Part shown: positions 15,638-25,055 of the stretch, piece after piece
Position numbering within the stretch: the stretch's first letter is position 1
Layout of the letters: each line of letters begins with the position of its first letter
Origin: S5-A14a sp022766365
GTDB lineage: Bacteria > Bacillota > Clostridia > Peptostreptococcales > Anaerovoracaceae
Length of the DNA stretch: 37,451 nucleotides
NCBI GenBank assembly: GCA_050313295.1
Contig: JBNPLD010000016.1
Direction: 5' to 3' (one strand)
Program-made: the position numbers and the translations under genes
The notes under the pieces: model-generated
Database searches by the model: none
Seen by the model: the letters and a program-made list of their open reading frames with translations, nothing else
Told to the model about the DNA's origin: nothing

Positions 15638-18600
15638 TTAGAAAAAGCAGAACTGATCCGTTTCTGACAGCCCGTTGAACACTCCCATATTCTTAAGTCC
15701 TTCGGCGGCTACCTTGCTGAGCTTTGCACGTTTTACGGCATCCTCAATACTGCTGTACGGTTCATTCTTATTCTCCAGATAGAAATTGTTAGCGGCATTT
15801 TCTCCCATACCGTTTACAGCTGCGTAAGGCATTACCACTTTCCCATCAGAAACGGTGAACTTGTTTGAAAGAGAGATGCCCAATATGGGAGGAGAAAAGG
15901 CATATCCTCTGGCAAACATCTCCAGAACAACCTCATAGACTATCAATGTGTTTTTCTCCTTGGCAGTTGCATTTTTCCCTTTTTGCTGAATGAACTTGCA
16001 CTGATTCTCAATAGCTTTTTTCCCACGGATTATTACCTCAGCATCGAAGTCTTCAACCACACTGCTGAGAAAGGCTGCATAAAATTCTCTGGGATAATAC
16101 ACCTTATACCATGCCATTCTCATGGACATCATAACATATGCTACAGCGTGAGCCCTTGGGAACATGTATTTTATCTTTATGCACGAGTCTATATACCATT
16201 GTGGAACTCCGTGGTCATACATAGTTCTAAGATCATCTTCGGACAGGTCCCTGTTTTTTCTAACCTTTTCCATGATTTCAAATGACTTTTTATTATCAAT
16301 ACCCTTTAAAATCAAATAGTTCATTATGTCGTCTCGTGTGGATATTACTTCCCTCATGGTTGCAACGCCTGAGGTAATATAATCTTTGGCATTATTGAGC
16401 CAAACATCAGATCCGTGGGAAAATCCTGATATTCTCACCAGATCTGCAAATTTATCAGGCTTTGTGTCATCGAGCATTTCTCTTACAAATTTAGTCCCGA
16501 ATTCTGGAATACCATATGATCCGTGTCTCTGATTGTATTCCTCATCGATTATTTTGAGAGGTGCTGTTCCGGTAAATATTCCCATCACCTCAGGATCTGT
16601 CAGCGGTACGGAAAGTGGATCCACACCTGTCATATCGAACAAATGTCTGATCATTGACGGAACAGTATGCCCCAAAATGTCCAATTTCAAGAGATTCTCG
16701 TCGATTTTGTGATAGTCAAAATGTGTGGTGATAATGTCTGAGCTCATATCGTTTGCCGGGTGTTGAACCGGACAAAACTCATATATCTCGTGTCCCTCAG
16801 GCACTATAATTATTCCTCCCGGGTGTTGTCCCGTGGTTCGTCTGACCCCTGTGCAATGCTGAGTCAACCTGTCCACTTCGTACTTGTTCACCGGTGTCTG
16901 CGTTTCATCGAAGAATTTTCTCACATACCCGTAGGCTGTTTTGTCTGCAATAGTACCTACAGTCCCCGCTTTGTATACATTTTCTTCCCCGAAAATCTCC
17001 CCCACGTATTTATGGGCCTTCGATTGATACTCCCCTGCAAAATTCAGATCTATATCCGGCTCCTTATCTCCGTTAAAGCCCAAAAAGGTAGCAAATGGAA
17101 TGGTGAAACCGTCTCGATTCATTTTTTCACCACATTTCGGACAACTTTTCTCAGGCATATCGATACCGCAGTCGTACTTGTTCATATCACCCCACTCCAA
17201 ATGCTTGCAATTCGGGCAAATATAATGAGGTTCTAGCGGGTTCACTTCCGTTATACCTGCCATGGTAGCCGCCAATGAGCTTCCTACCGAACCTCGTGAT
17301 CCGACCAGATATCCGTCTTCTATGGACTTGTTCACCAGCATCTGAGCGGCTACATACATAACTGCATATCCGTTTGAAATTATTGAGTCAAGTTCCTTGT
17401 TAAGTCGTTCACCTATTCTTTCAGGAAGAGGGTTGCCATAGATTTCATGAGCCTTCTTAACGCAGCTTTCCCTGAGAGTTTTGTCAGCACCATCAATTTT
17501 CGGCGGAAATTTCCCCTTCGGCACCGGTCTCAGTTTCTCTATACTTTCGGATATTTTAAAAGGATTATCTATTACAATTTCAGTTGCTCTATCCCCAAGA
17601 TACGAGAACTCATCGAGCATTTCCTCCGTTGTCCTCATATAAAGTCCCTGCCCTTTTTCGGCATCCTTATACCCCATTCCGGCCATCAAGATATTTCTGT
17701 AAATCGCAGACTCCGGTTCATCGTAGTGGGCATCCGTTGTAGCTACAACAGGCTTACCCATAGAATCACCAATCTCAAGAACCTTGAGATTAAATCTTTT
17801 TAGATCCTCATTAGATTCAACAATTCCTCCTTCAACCATAAACCTGTTATTGATAAGCGGCTGAATTTCCAGATAATCATAGAACTCGGCAATATCCCTG
17901 ATTTCATCATCGCTTTTACCGGCAACAACCGCTCTGAAAACCTCACCTGCTTCACAAGCAGATCCGATTATTATCCCATCTCTATGATCCTCAATCACAG
18001 ATTTAGGCATTCTCGGCTTCTTGTAGAAGTACTTTAGATGTGATAGGCTCACAAGCTTATATATATTTTTAAGGCCTTCCTGATTTCTTGCCAGCAAAAT
18101 AATATGGTTGGTTGGCTTTGATTTGTAGTCTATAACTCCATTCTCATCTTTTACGTCCGAGTCATCAAAGACATAACCTTCAACTCCATAGATAACTTTT
18201 ATATCAATTCCCTGCTTTGCAAGTTCATCGGCTTTCTTTGCACCGTCGGGAAAACTCTGAACAACTCCATGATCAGTTATTGCAACAGCTGAATGTCCCC
18301 ATCTTGCAGATGTGGCAACTAAATTTTCCACTTCGTTCAATCCATCCATGGCACTCATCTTTGTGTGGGCATGAAGCTCCACCCTCTTTGGGCCCTGATA
18401 GTTATCTTCCCTCAAGACCACGGGAGCAGATTTGACGGCCTTTGCCATCACCACAGTTTCACCTTCAAAAGTATCATATTCCGTGACACCGGAAACAATT
18501 ACATTATCACCTTTTTGAAGCTTGTCCTTAATGTCCTTCCAATCATTTTTGCCTGTAAAAAGTTTCACCAAAACACTGGAAGTATTATCGGAAATACATA

Positions 18601-19387
18601 TTGATAGAAGATGTTTACCGGTCTTAAGCACTTTATCCTCTGACTTGAATATCATACCCCTTACTGTCACGCTCCCAAGATCAGATTCAAGCCGATTGAT
18701 AGAAATCACATTGCCGAATTTCCCCCTGCCGTATATGTTTCCATTTCCGGGTTTTCTCCCATCACCTTTGCATGAATTTGTGCCGTCACTGTTTTTATTC
18801 TTTGAGGAAGAACTGTTTTCAAGACTCTGAGCATATTGGATTGACTGTTCCAGCTCTATCTTCTTCTGTCTCAATCTTCTCTCTTTAACCCTCTCATACT
18901 CCTCTTGGTCATGAATAAACAAAACATCATAATCCATGCCGAAACGTTTACATATAGCTGACTTTATAACTGCTGCTGTTTTTTTGTTCAGATTTTCAGT
19001 AGCCTTTATTCCACATGATTTGATCTTGAGTATGTTATCTTCAACCTTAAATCCGTCAACATTCATAGCATTAATCCATGGGGTTCTTTCGTGGGGGCTT
19101 CTCTTGAGATTTTTGAGAACTGCAGTGATAACTTCGTTTTGAGATTGAATAATATCCACATATGAGAATGAAATTTTCACTTTCGAAATAGCCGGAACTG
19201 CTGATTTTATATGAAGTTTAATTTTCTCCAGAGAATAGTAATCCATGACAAAATTAGTCTGCAGCAGAAGTGAAAGAACCTGCTCAGACGGCGAAAAGTT
19301 TGCTTTGAGAATCTTATATTTGTATTTATTGCGAGTATCCTCGTCCAGGTTTTCTAAATTAATTGATTTCTCGATTAGTTCTATCAT
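15638..19387 (-). CDS. polC: DNA polymerase III alpha subunit PolC, lacking the exonuclease domain
   Basis: This is the replicative DNA polymerase of low-GC Gram-positives, with 1249 residues against about 1430 for Bacillus PolC. Order: N-terminal domain, OB domain (about 235-320), PHP domain (335-560), palm and fingers with GSRGSVGSSLA (696-706) and catalytic EPDIDLNF (Asp778, Asp780). A zinc site has Cys724, Cys727, Cys749 and Cys752, and the end is DQFCFF, a likely clamp-binding tail. The DnaQ-like exonuclease, normally inserted in the PHP domain after the GxE motif, is absent: YGVEGY (400-405) runs through a 22-residue linker to NHIILLARN. The PHP metal ligands His339, His341, Asp348, His373, Glu403, His428, Cys478, Asp552 and His554 all appear present. 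It is the last gene of the pyrH operon, 19 nt after ispG. Confidence 0.97.
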   Translation of the reverse strand: MIELIEKSINLENLDEDTRNKYKYKILKANFSPSEQVLSLLLQTNFVMDYYSLEKIKLHIKSAVPAISKVKISFSYVDIIQSQNEVITAVLKNLKRSPHERTPWINAMNVDGFKVEDNILKIKSCGIKATENLNKKTAAVIKSAICKRFGMDYDVLFIHDQEEYERVKERRLRQKKIELEQSIQYAQSLENSSSSKNKNSDGTNSCKGDGRKPGNGNIYGRGKFGNVISINRLESDLGSVTVRGMIFKSEDKVLKTGKHLLSICISDNTSSVLVKLFTGKNDWKDIKDKLQKGDNVIVSGVTEYDTFEGETVVMAKAVKSAPVVLREDNYQGPKRVELHAHTKMSAMDGLNEVENLVATSARWGHSAVAITDHGVVQSFPDGAKKADELAKQGIDIKVIYGVEGYVFDDSDVKDENGVIDYKSKPTNHIILLARNQEGLKNIYKLVSLSHLKYFYKKPRMPKSVIEDHRDGIIIGSACEAGEVFRAVVAGKSDDEIRDIAEFYDYLEIQPLINNRFMVEGGIVESNEDLKRFNLKVLEIGDSMGKPVVATTDAHYDEPESAIYRNILMAGMGYKDAEKGQGLYMRTTEEMLDEFSYLGDRATEIVIDNPFKISESIEKLRPVPKGKFPPKIDGADKTLRESCVKKAHEIYGNPLPERIGERLNKELDSIISNGYAVMYVAAQMLVNKSIEDGYLVGSRGSVGSSLAATMAGITEVNPLEPHYICPNCKHLEWGDMNKYDCGIDMPEKSCPKCGEKMNRDGFTIPFATFLGFNGDKEPDIDLNFAGEYQSKAHKYVGEIFGEENVYKAGTVGTIADKTAYGYVRKFFDETQTPVNKYEVDRLTQHCTGVRRTTGQHPGGIIIVPEGHEIYEFCPVQHPANDMSSDIITTHFDYHKIDENLLKLDILGHTVPSMIRHLFDMTGVDPLSVPLTDPEVMGIFTGTAPLKIIDEEYNQRHGSYGIPEFGTKFVREMLDDTKPDKFADLVRISGFSHGSDVWLNNAKDYITSGVATMREVISTRDDIMNYLILKGIDNKKSFEIMEKVRKNRDLSEDDLRTMYDHGVPQWYIDSCIKIKYMFPRAHAVAYVMMSMRMAWYKVYYPREFYAAFLSSVVEDFDAEVIIRGKKAIENQCKFIQQKGKNATAKEKNTLIVYEVVLEMFARGYAFSPPILGISLSNKFTVSDGKVVMPYAAVNGMGENAANNFYLENKNEPYSSIEDAVKRAKLSKVAAEGLKNMGVFNGLSETDQFCFF

Positions 19388-19406
19388 CGTTTAACACTTT
19401 TCCATA

Positions 19407-20483
19407 TCATTGTCTTTTTCCGTACTTATTTGTTCTGTCTGTTTTTATGATTTTTATGAGTTCATCCAGGAGTTTTTCTTCTTCAACCGTTTCCAGAACC
19501 TCTCCCTTAGAAAAGATTATACCTTTTCCGACTCCTCCGGCAATTCCATAATCCGCTTCCTTTGCTTCTCCGGGACCATTAACCACACACCCCATTATTG
19601 CCACAGTAATTGGGTCATTGATTTTCTCACGTTTCAATGCCTCTTCAACTTTATTTACCAATCCTACAAGATCAATGCTTGTTCTTCCGCAAGTTGGGCA
19701 CGATACCAGATTAACCCTATCTTTCCTCATACCTAAGGCATACAGGATATCTTTTGCGAATTTTACTTCCTCCAACGGATCTGCCGTCAATGAAACCCTC
19801 ATAGTATCTCCAATCCCCTCAAGTAACAGAGCTCCAAGACCTATTCCTGATTTAAGACGCCCTGTTTCAGGAGTACCTGCCTCAGTGATTCCAATATGTA
19901 TCGGGTAATCCGTCTTTCGTGCTATTATCTTATGTGCCTTATAATTCATGGCCACATCAGAGGATTTAAGTGAGATGACCAGGTTGTCATAACCCATATC
20001 TTCTATCATTCTCAAATTCCTAATAGCACTTTCTGCTAGTCCCTCTGCATCCACGCCACCCCGTTTAGATAAAATATCTTTTTCCAGAGACCCGGAATTT
20101 ACACCGACTCTTATTGGAACGCCCCTTTCTCCGGCTGCTTTTACAACCTTTCTCACCTTGTCGATAGATCCTATGTTACCCGGATTGATTCTTATTTTGT
20201 CCGCACCTCTCTCCAGAGCCGCGATTGCCAGTCTGTAGTCAAAGTGAATGTCAGCTACAAGTGGAATCTTCACTTTCTTTCTCACTCTGCCAAACACCTC
20301 CGCCGCTTCCATGTTTGGAACTGCCAGCCTTACTATTTGACAACCTGCGTCTGCTAAAGCAGAAACCTGATTTATCAGTGCAATTTCGTCCAGAGGATTA
20401 ACATTTGTCATAGACTGTATGACTACCGGGTTACCTCCTCCTATCAGAACATCTCCAACCCTCACTATCTTCTTACTTGACAT
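19407..20483 (-). CDS. ispG: 4-hydroxy-3-methylbut-2-enyl diphosphate synthase (flavodoxin)
   Basis: IspG/GcpE converts MEcPP to HMBPP in the methylerythritol phosphate isoprenoid pathway, using a 4Fe-4S cluster. The roughly 358 residues show QSMTNVNPLD, a TIM barrel with INPGNIG, and the cluster ligands CPTC (263, 266) and Cys300 in MGCVVNGPGEA with Glu307 (numbered from the upstream TTG). I place the start at ATG 20483, with AAGGGG 7 nt upstream; an in-frame TTG lies one codon earlier. It lies between rseP (53 nt gap) and polC. Its presence with dxr in one operon confirms that this organism uses the MEP route. Confidence 0.97.
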   Translation of the reverse strand: MSSKKIVRVGDVLIGGGNPVVIQSMTNVNPLDEIALINQVSALADAGCQIVRLAVPNMEAAEVFGRVRKKVKIPLVADIHFDYRLAIAALERGADKIRINPGNIGSIDKVRKVVKAAGERGVPIRVGVNSGSLEKDILSKRGGVDAEGLAESAIRNLRMIEDMGYDNLVISLKSSDVAMNYKAHKIIARKTDYPIHIGITEAGTPETGRLKSGIGLGALLLEGIGDTMRVSLTADPLEEVKFAKDILYALGMRKDRVNLVSCPTCGRTSIDLVGLVNKVEEALKREKINDPITVAIMGCVVNGPGEAKEADYGIAGGVGKGIIFSKGEVLETVEEEKLLDELIKIIKTDRTNKYGKRQ

Positions 20484-20539
20484 CAAACTACCCCTTGATT
20501 GTTCATAATTTCTATTTTGTACTATTCACTATTGTACCA

Positions 20540-21529
20540 TTATATCAGCCTTACAACATCGTTTATGGTAACAAGCACAGCAAGCATAAGCAAAGCGACC
20601 ATTCCGACAGCATGGACTATACCCTCAGTTCTGTCGCTTATCATCTTACCTGTCAGCTTTCTGATGATTACAAAAATTATCCTTCCACCATCAAGAGCAG
20701 GAAGCGGCAAAAGATTGATAATGGCAAGGTTCAAACTTACAAGTGCAACAAGACTTGCCACATATGCCACTCCGAGCTTGCTTGTCTGCCCTACCATTGA
20801 CACCATTCCCACAGGTCCTGCAACCTCTTTCACCGAAATTCCGCCTGTAATCAAACCTTTAAACGCCTCCATCATAGATTTCCCCATACGATATGTAGCA
20901 ACCGTTCCTGATGTGACAGCCTTCCCCGGAGATCTTGTTAGTTTACTATGAATTCCTATGAGTTTCTGTCCATCCTCCATTTTTGGGGCAACGATGAATT
21001 GTTCTGATTTTCCTCCCCTATCTACGGTTATTTCAATATCACCACCGGATTTCTGTATGGCGGTAACAGCCTGATTCCAATCTTTGATTTTACTGCCGTC
21101 GATCGATATAAGTTTGTCTCCGGAAACCATTCCGGCCTGCTCTGCCGGGCTTCCCGGGTTTACAGCATCAATCTCAGTTGAAGCTGTACCGATGGAAAAT
21201 GCAAGGATAACTAATATTATCCATGCTGTAATGACGTTCATTGCCGCACCGGCAACTAACACAGCAATCTTTGAAATTGCCGACTTATTGTTAAAAGCTC
21301 TGGGGTTATCACTCTCCTCGTTTTCCCCCTCCATTGCGCAAAATCCTCCGATTGGCAAAATTCTCAAAGAATATTGAGTTTCTCCTCTCTGCTTATGCCA
21401 TATCACAGGCCCCATACCCACTGCAAATTCATTAACCTGGACTCCGACCGCCTTCGCCACCATGAAATGACCAAGTTCATGTGGAATTATCATAAGCAAA
21501 AATAACAATATAGCATATATAGCTACCAT
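20540..21529 (-). CDS. rseP: RIP metalloprotease RseP (site-2 protease)
   Basis: This intramembrane zinc protease cuts membrane-anchored anti-sigma factors and signal-peptide remnants. The 329 residues show HELGH (His17, Glu18, His21) in the first transmembrane helix, a central PDZ domain (about 110-190; GSPAEQAGMVSGDKLISIDG), and the third zinc-binding motif NLLPLPALDGGR near the C-terminus, followed by a last membrane helix. It overlaps dxr by 7 nt. The substrate anti-sigma factor is not in this window. Confidence 0.96.
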   Translation of the reverse strand: MVAIYAILLFLLMIIPHELGHFMVAKAVGVQVNEFAVGMGPVIWHKQRGETQYSLRILPIGGFCAMEGENEESDNPRAFNNKSAISKIAVLVAGAAMNVITAWIILVILAFSIGTASTEIDAVNPGSPAEQAGMVSGDKLISIDGSKIKDWNQAVTAIQKSGGDIEITVDRGGKSEQFIVAPKMEDGQKLIGIHSKLTRSPGKAVTSGTVATYRMGKSMMEAFKGLITGGISVKEVAGPVGMVSMVGQTSKLGVAYVASLVALVSLNLAIINLLPLPALDGGRIIFVIIRKLTGKMISDRTEGIVHAVGMVALLMLAVLVTINDVVRLI

Positions 21530-22680
21530 TTTTTTCTCCTAACTTTCATTCTGATTTCTTGATCCATCGCCAAAATATCCTCTAGCGTATTAAGTGCAAC
21601 AGGTTGGTGTTTTTCAAGCACAATTTCTAATATGTTCTGTATATCTATGAATCTTATCTCCCCGTTCAAAAACAGTCTTACCAGTTCCTCGTTTGCCGAG
21701 TTCAGCACTACAGGATAGCTCTTTCCTTCTTCTGAAGCGGCAAAAGCCATGGCAAGGCATCGAAATGTCGAAGGGTCAGGTTTCTCAAATGTCAATCTGC
21801 CTATTTCGAAAAGGTCGGCATATTGGGTCATTCCCTCTCCCAAGGAGTTTCTCTCTCCGTAATTCAAGGCATATGCAATCGGCACTTTCATATCGGGCAC
21901 TCCCATCTGAGCAATTATTCCCCCGTCTATGAATTCAACAGCAGAATGGATAATACTTTCAGGATGTATATGAACATCAATCTGGGAAAGTTTCAGGTCA
22001 AACAACCATTTTGCTTCTATAACCTCAAGACCTTTATTCATCATGGTTGCCGAATCTACTGTAATTTTCTTTCCCATAGACCAATTAGGGTGATTAAGGG
22101 CTTCCTCTAAGGTTACATTCTCAAGTTCCCTCATTGAGTACCCCCTGAAAGGTCCTCCTGAAGCTGTAAGGATTACCCTATGAACAATCTCGGAAGTATC
22201 CCTGTTTCCCGAATAACTGTTCAAAGCCTGGAATATAGCACTGTGCTCACTGTCAACCGGTAAAAGTCTTACGCCATTTTCTTTAACAGCACCCATTATC
22301 AATGAGCCTCCTGCAACAAGGGTTTCTTTATTTGCCAATGCCACATCTCTGCCTTTACGTATTGCTCTATAAGTGGGCTCAAGACCTACCATGCCCATTA
22401 TACCATTCAACAAAATATCCGCTTCGCTTTCTGCAACTGCTATCAGACCCTCTCGCCCCCACATTACCTCAACATCAGGATATTTGTTTGCCAAAAGCTT
22501 CGCGTCTTCTTCATAAGCCACCGATACCAGCTCCGGATTCAGTTCCTCAATCTGTTCCGACAAAAGTTCTATATTGCTGCCGCATGCCATGGCCGTAACC
22601 ATAGCACCGCTGTTTTTGATTACTTCAATTCCTTGCCTTCCTATTGAACCTGTCGATCCCAGAATAGATACCCTTTCCAA
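21523..22680 (-). CDS. dxr: 1-deoxy-D-xylulose 5-phosphate reductoisomerase
   Basis: Dxr catalyses the NADPH-dependent conversion of DXP to MEP, the committed MEP-pathway step. It shows the nucleotide-binding GSTGSIGRQGIEVI, ALANKETLVAGG, LPVDSEHSAIFQ, the flexible-loop LTASGGPFRG and WSMGKKITVDSATMMNKGLE. I place the start at a TTG at 22680, which gives LERVSILGSTGSIG, matching the usual N-terminus, and has AAGGAAGG 7 nt upstream. An upstream start at 22713 would overlap cdsA and add 11 residues. About 385 residues is the normal length. Confidence 0.96.
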   Translation of the reverse strand: MERVSILGSTGSIGRQGIEVIKNSGAMVTAMACGSNIELLSEQIEELNPELVSVAYEEDAKLLANKYPDVEVMWGREGLIAVAESEADILLNGIMGMVGLEPTYRAIRKGRDVALANKETLVAGGSLIMGAVKENGVRLLPVDSEHSAIFQALNSYSGNRDTSEIVHRVILTASGGPFRGYSMRELENVTLEEALNHPNWSMGKKITVDSATMMNKGLEVIEAKWLFDLKLSQIDVHIHPESIIHSAVEFIDGGIIAQMGVPDMKVPIAYALNYGERNSLGEGMTQYADLFEIGRLTFEKPDPSTFRCLAMAFAASEEGKSYPVVLNSANEELVRLFLNGEIRFIDIQNILEIVLEKHQPVALNTLEDILAMDQEIRMKVRRKKW

Positions 22681-22699
22681 TTTAAAACCTTCCTTTTCC

Positions 22700-23479
22700 T
22701 TACTGAATGACAAAGTGTATGTAATAATATACGACCGGAGCTACGAAAAGTACGCTATCGAACCTGTCCATGATACCTCCGTGACCCGGTATTAAATTGC
22801 CATAATCTTTTATTCCCATTTTCCTTTTGAATGCAGAGGCCGTAAGATCTCCTGCCATGGAAACCGGACTGCATAGTATTCCCAAAATTGCACAGTGAAT
22901 TATCATTTCCGGAGCGAAAATCACAGCAAACAGAAGCGAGCAGATTGCACTGCCTGCCACTCCGCCAACAGCTCCTTCAATCGTCTTTTTCGGACTGAGC
23001 ACAGGTGCCATCTTATGTTTCCCGAAAAAATAGCCGGAGAAATATGCAAATATATCTGACCCGAATGCTGTTATGAATATTATCCATACTAATATGTGCA
23101 TTGCGTGATCCACCAAATATACATGATATGCAAAGAATACCACATATATAATTCCAAGGATTGTCGCCATTGAATCCTCAGGATTTCTTTCCTGAATCTT
23201 AAACATATACAAAAGCGACACCATGACAAAAAACATGATCCATAAAGCGATCAAATCCCACCCTTCAGGGGACAAACACCCGATTACCGCCAGGGGTACA
23301 GCTGAGATCATGCCCAGAGTTTTCCATGGTTTGATTCCCATAGCTTCAAATCCGCAGTAAAATTCTCTTACCCCCATTATTGCCACCATGGTGCAGGCTG
23401 CCAATATATAGTATCCTCCAAGATAAACAAGTACCAAAAGTGGAACCATTATAAGTCCTGATATTACACGAGTTTTCAC
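22700..23479 (-). CDS. cdsA: Phosphatidate cytidylyltransferase
   Basis: CdsA makes CDP-diacylglycerol from phosphatidic acid and CTP in the membrane. The 259 residues have about seven hydrophobic segments. The C-terminal family signature is SPKKTIEGAVGG and GDLTASAFKRKMGIKD followed by NLIPGHGGIMDRFDS, which contains the catalytic acidic residues. It begins 2 nt after the uppS stop and is followed by dxr after 19 nt, so translation is probably coupled. Confidence 0.96.
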   Translation of the reverse strand: MKTRVISGLIMVPLLVLVYLGGYYILAACTMVAIMGVREFYCGFEAMGIKPWKTLGMISAVPLAVIGCLSPEGWDLIALWIMFFVMVSLLYMFKIQERNPEDSMATILGIIYVVFFAYHVYLVDHAMHILVWIIFITAFGSDIFAYFSGYFFGKHKMAPVLSPKKTIEGAVGGVAGSAICSLLFAVIFAPEMIIHCAILGILCSPVSMAGDLTASAFKRKMGIKDYGNLIPGHGGIMDRFDSVLFVAPVVYYYIHFVIQ

Positions 23480-23481
23480 TG

Positions 23482-24402
23482 CTAACGACCTCCGAATCTT
23501 CTATCTCTCCCTGAATAATCCTCAAGTATGCGCCTAAATTCCTCTCTGGTAAACTCAGGCCACATTACTGGAGTAAAGGCAAATTCACTGTAGGCAGCCT
23601 GCCATAAAAGAAAATTTGATAGTCTTTCTTCACCGCTTGTCCTGATGATAAGATCAGGATCAGGAATATTGCCGATCTCATCACCTGTATATAGTTCTCT
23701 GGAAAAACTGTCTTCAGTGATTATTTCCTCCAGTCTTTCCTGAATCTTTAAATATACGTCATGGTTATTTTTGAGACTATGTTCATGAGCCTCCGGAATA
23801 TCAACCTCCTTTAAGACTTTCTGTACAAGTGACCTTATTCCTCTGATGATTTCCGCCCTGCTTCCGTAGTTCAATGCAATATTCAGATTGAGACCTGTAT
23901 TGTTTCTCGTGGTTTCAATGGTTTCCTCAAGTTTTCGAAGTGCAGCCTTGGGAATTTTTTCATAATCGCCTATTACGTTAACTTTAACATTATTTCTGTT
24001 CAGCTCTCTTAGCTCACTTTCCACATATTTGATGAGAAGCTTAAATATACCGCCCACTTCCTCTTTACTTCTTTTCCAATTTTCTGTTGAAAATGCATAA
24101 ACCGTAAGATATCTGATACCCCAGTCAGAGGCTGCCCTGGTTGCCTCTATCATCGCTTTCATTCCGGCATTATGACCTGCAAGCCTTGGCAATCCACGTT
24201 TCTTAGCCCACCTTCCGTTCCCGTCCATTATTATCGCAACATGTCTTGGAACCCTGAGTTCTTTATGGTTGAAATCCGCACAAGATTCATCAGAAACATC
24301 GAGCTGATCCACAGATTGATCACCTCGTTCCACTGATAAAACCGGTGCATCACTTACTGACCTCACAGATGAAGATTTGAATTTGTTTCCTGAAAATCCC
24401 AT
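23482..24402 (-). CDS. uppS: Undecaprenyl diphosphate synthase (cis-prenyltransferase)
   Basis: UppS elongates FPP with IPP to the C55 lipid carrier of peptidoglycan synthesis. Motifs: HVAIIMDGNGRWAKKR with the catalytic Asp (Asp60 from this start), AGHNAGMKAM, YAFSTENWKRS, NYGSRAEI and DLIIRTSGEERLSNFLLWQ. From the ATG at 24402 the protein is 306 residues, with a polar 53-residue N-terminal extension. That ATG has its ribosome site 12 nt away. A GTG at 24312 has GAGGTGAT only 6 nt upstream and would give a normal-length 276-residue protein, so it may be the true start. A roughly 30-residue insert (VDIPEAHEHSLKNNHDV) after the NYGSRAEI region is longer than usual. Confidence 0.95.
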   Translation of the reverse strand: MGFSGNKFKSSSVRSVSDAPVLSVERGDQSVDQLDVSDESCADFNHKELRVPRHVAIIMDGNGRWAKKRGLPRLAGHNAGMKAMIEATRAASDWGIRYLTVYAFSTENWKRSKEEVGGIFKLLIKYVESELRELNRNNVKVNVIGDYEKIPKAALRKLEETIETTRNNTGLNLNIALNYGSRAEIIRGIRSLVQKVLKEVDIPEAHEHSLKNNHDVYLKIQERLEEIITEDSFSRELYTGDEIGNIPDPDLIIRTSGEERLSNFLLWQAAYSEFAFTPVMWPEFTREEFRRILEDYSGRDRRFGGR

Positions 24403-24427
24403 ATTGTCAAATTACCCCTCTTAAAGG

Positions 24428-24452
24428 AATATGGCTGCAAAGCAGCCATATT
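24428..24452 (-). repeat. Hairpin between frr and uppS
   Basis: The perfect 11-bp stem AATATGGCTGC/GCAGCCATATT has a 3-nt loop and begins about 3 nt beyond the frr stop. There is no T-tract, so it is not an ordinary terminator. It more likely stabilises or marks processing of the polycistronic message, or lowers uppS translation. Confidence 0.55.
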
Positions 24453-24454
24453 TA

Positions 24455-25009
24455 CTACACTTCCATGATATCTTTTTCTTTATCAGCTATAACATCATCT
24501 ATGTCCTTGATTGCCTTGTCGATTGTCTTCTGGACCCTATCCAAATCACCTTTAAATTCATCTTCGGAGATTTCTCCTGCCTTCTCGCTTTTCTTCAGAG
24601 CATCATTTGCTTCTCTTCTAAGATTTCTGATTGCGATTTTTGAATCCTCACCCATTTTCTTAACGGTTTTTACGAGATCCTTCCTCCTGTCCTCTGTTAG
24701 GGGTGGAATTGTAAGTCGTACTACTTTGCCGTCATTTGTTGGTGGAATTCCAAGATCTGCTAAATTAATTGCCTTCTCAATTTCTCCGATCGACTTGGGG
24801 TCGAAAGGTGTTATTATAATCGTTCTGGGATCCGGTACAGAAATATTCGAAAGATTTCTAAGGGGATTAGGTGACCCGTAATAATCCACCATAACTTTAT
24901 CAAGAAGGGCAGGATTTGCTCTGCCTGCTCTTACAGTATTCAAATCTGACTTTAATACTCCGATTGTCTTTGAAATCTTCTCTTCCATCGTCTTATGTGA
25001 GTGACTCAT
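24455..25009 (-). CDS. frr: Ribosome recycling factor
   Basis: RRF, with EF-G, splits post-termination ribosomes in the cytosol. The 184 residues show the classic VRAGRANPALLDKVMVDYYGSPNPL, the RTIIITPFDPKSIGEIEKAI segment, and the C-terminal helix SEDEFKGDLDRVQKTIDKAIKDID. The ATG at 25009 is chosen because AGGAGG lies 8 nt upstream. An earlier in-frame ATG at 25054 would add 15 residues unlike the family. It follows pyrH closely, the usual pairing. Confidence 0.97.
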   Translation of the reverse strand: MSHSHKTMEEKISKTIGVLKSDLNTVRAGRANPALLDKVMVDYYGSPNPLRNLSNISVPDPRTIIITPFDPKSIGEIEKAINLADLGIPPTNDGKVVRLTIPPLTEDRRKDLVKTVKKMGEDSKIAIRNLRREANDALKKSEKAGEISEDEFKGDLDRVQKTIDKAIKDIDDVIADKEKDIMEV

Positions 25010-25055
25010 CTTCTCTTCCTCCTGAAATATAATTGAAGTGTAACAGAAGAACAAT

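Noticed and set aside
15638..19387. Loss of the PolC exonuclease as an assembly or frameshift error
   Set aside because: The reading frame is uninterrupted, both flanking PHP segments are conserved and joined by a short plausible linker, and the polymerase motifs are complete.
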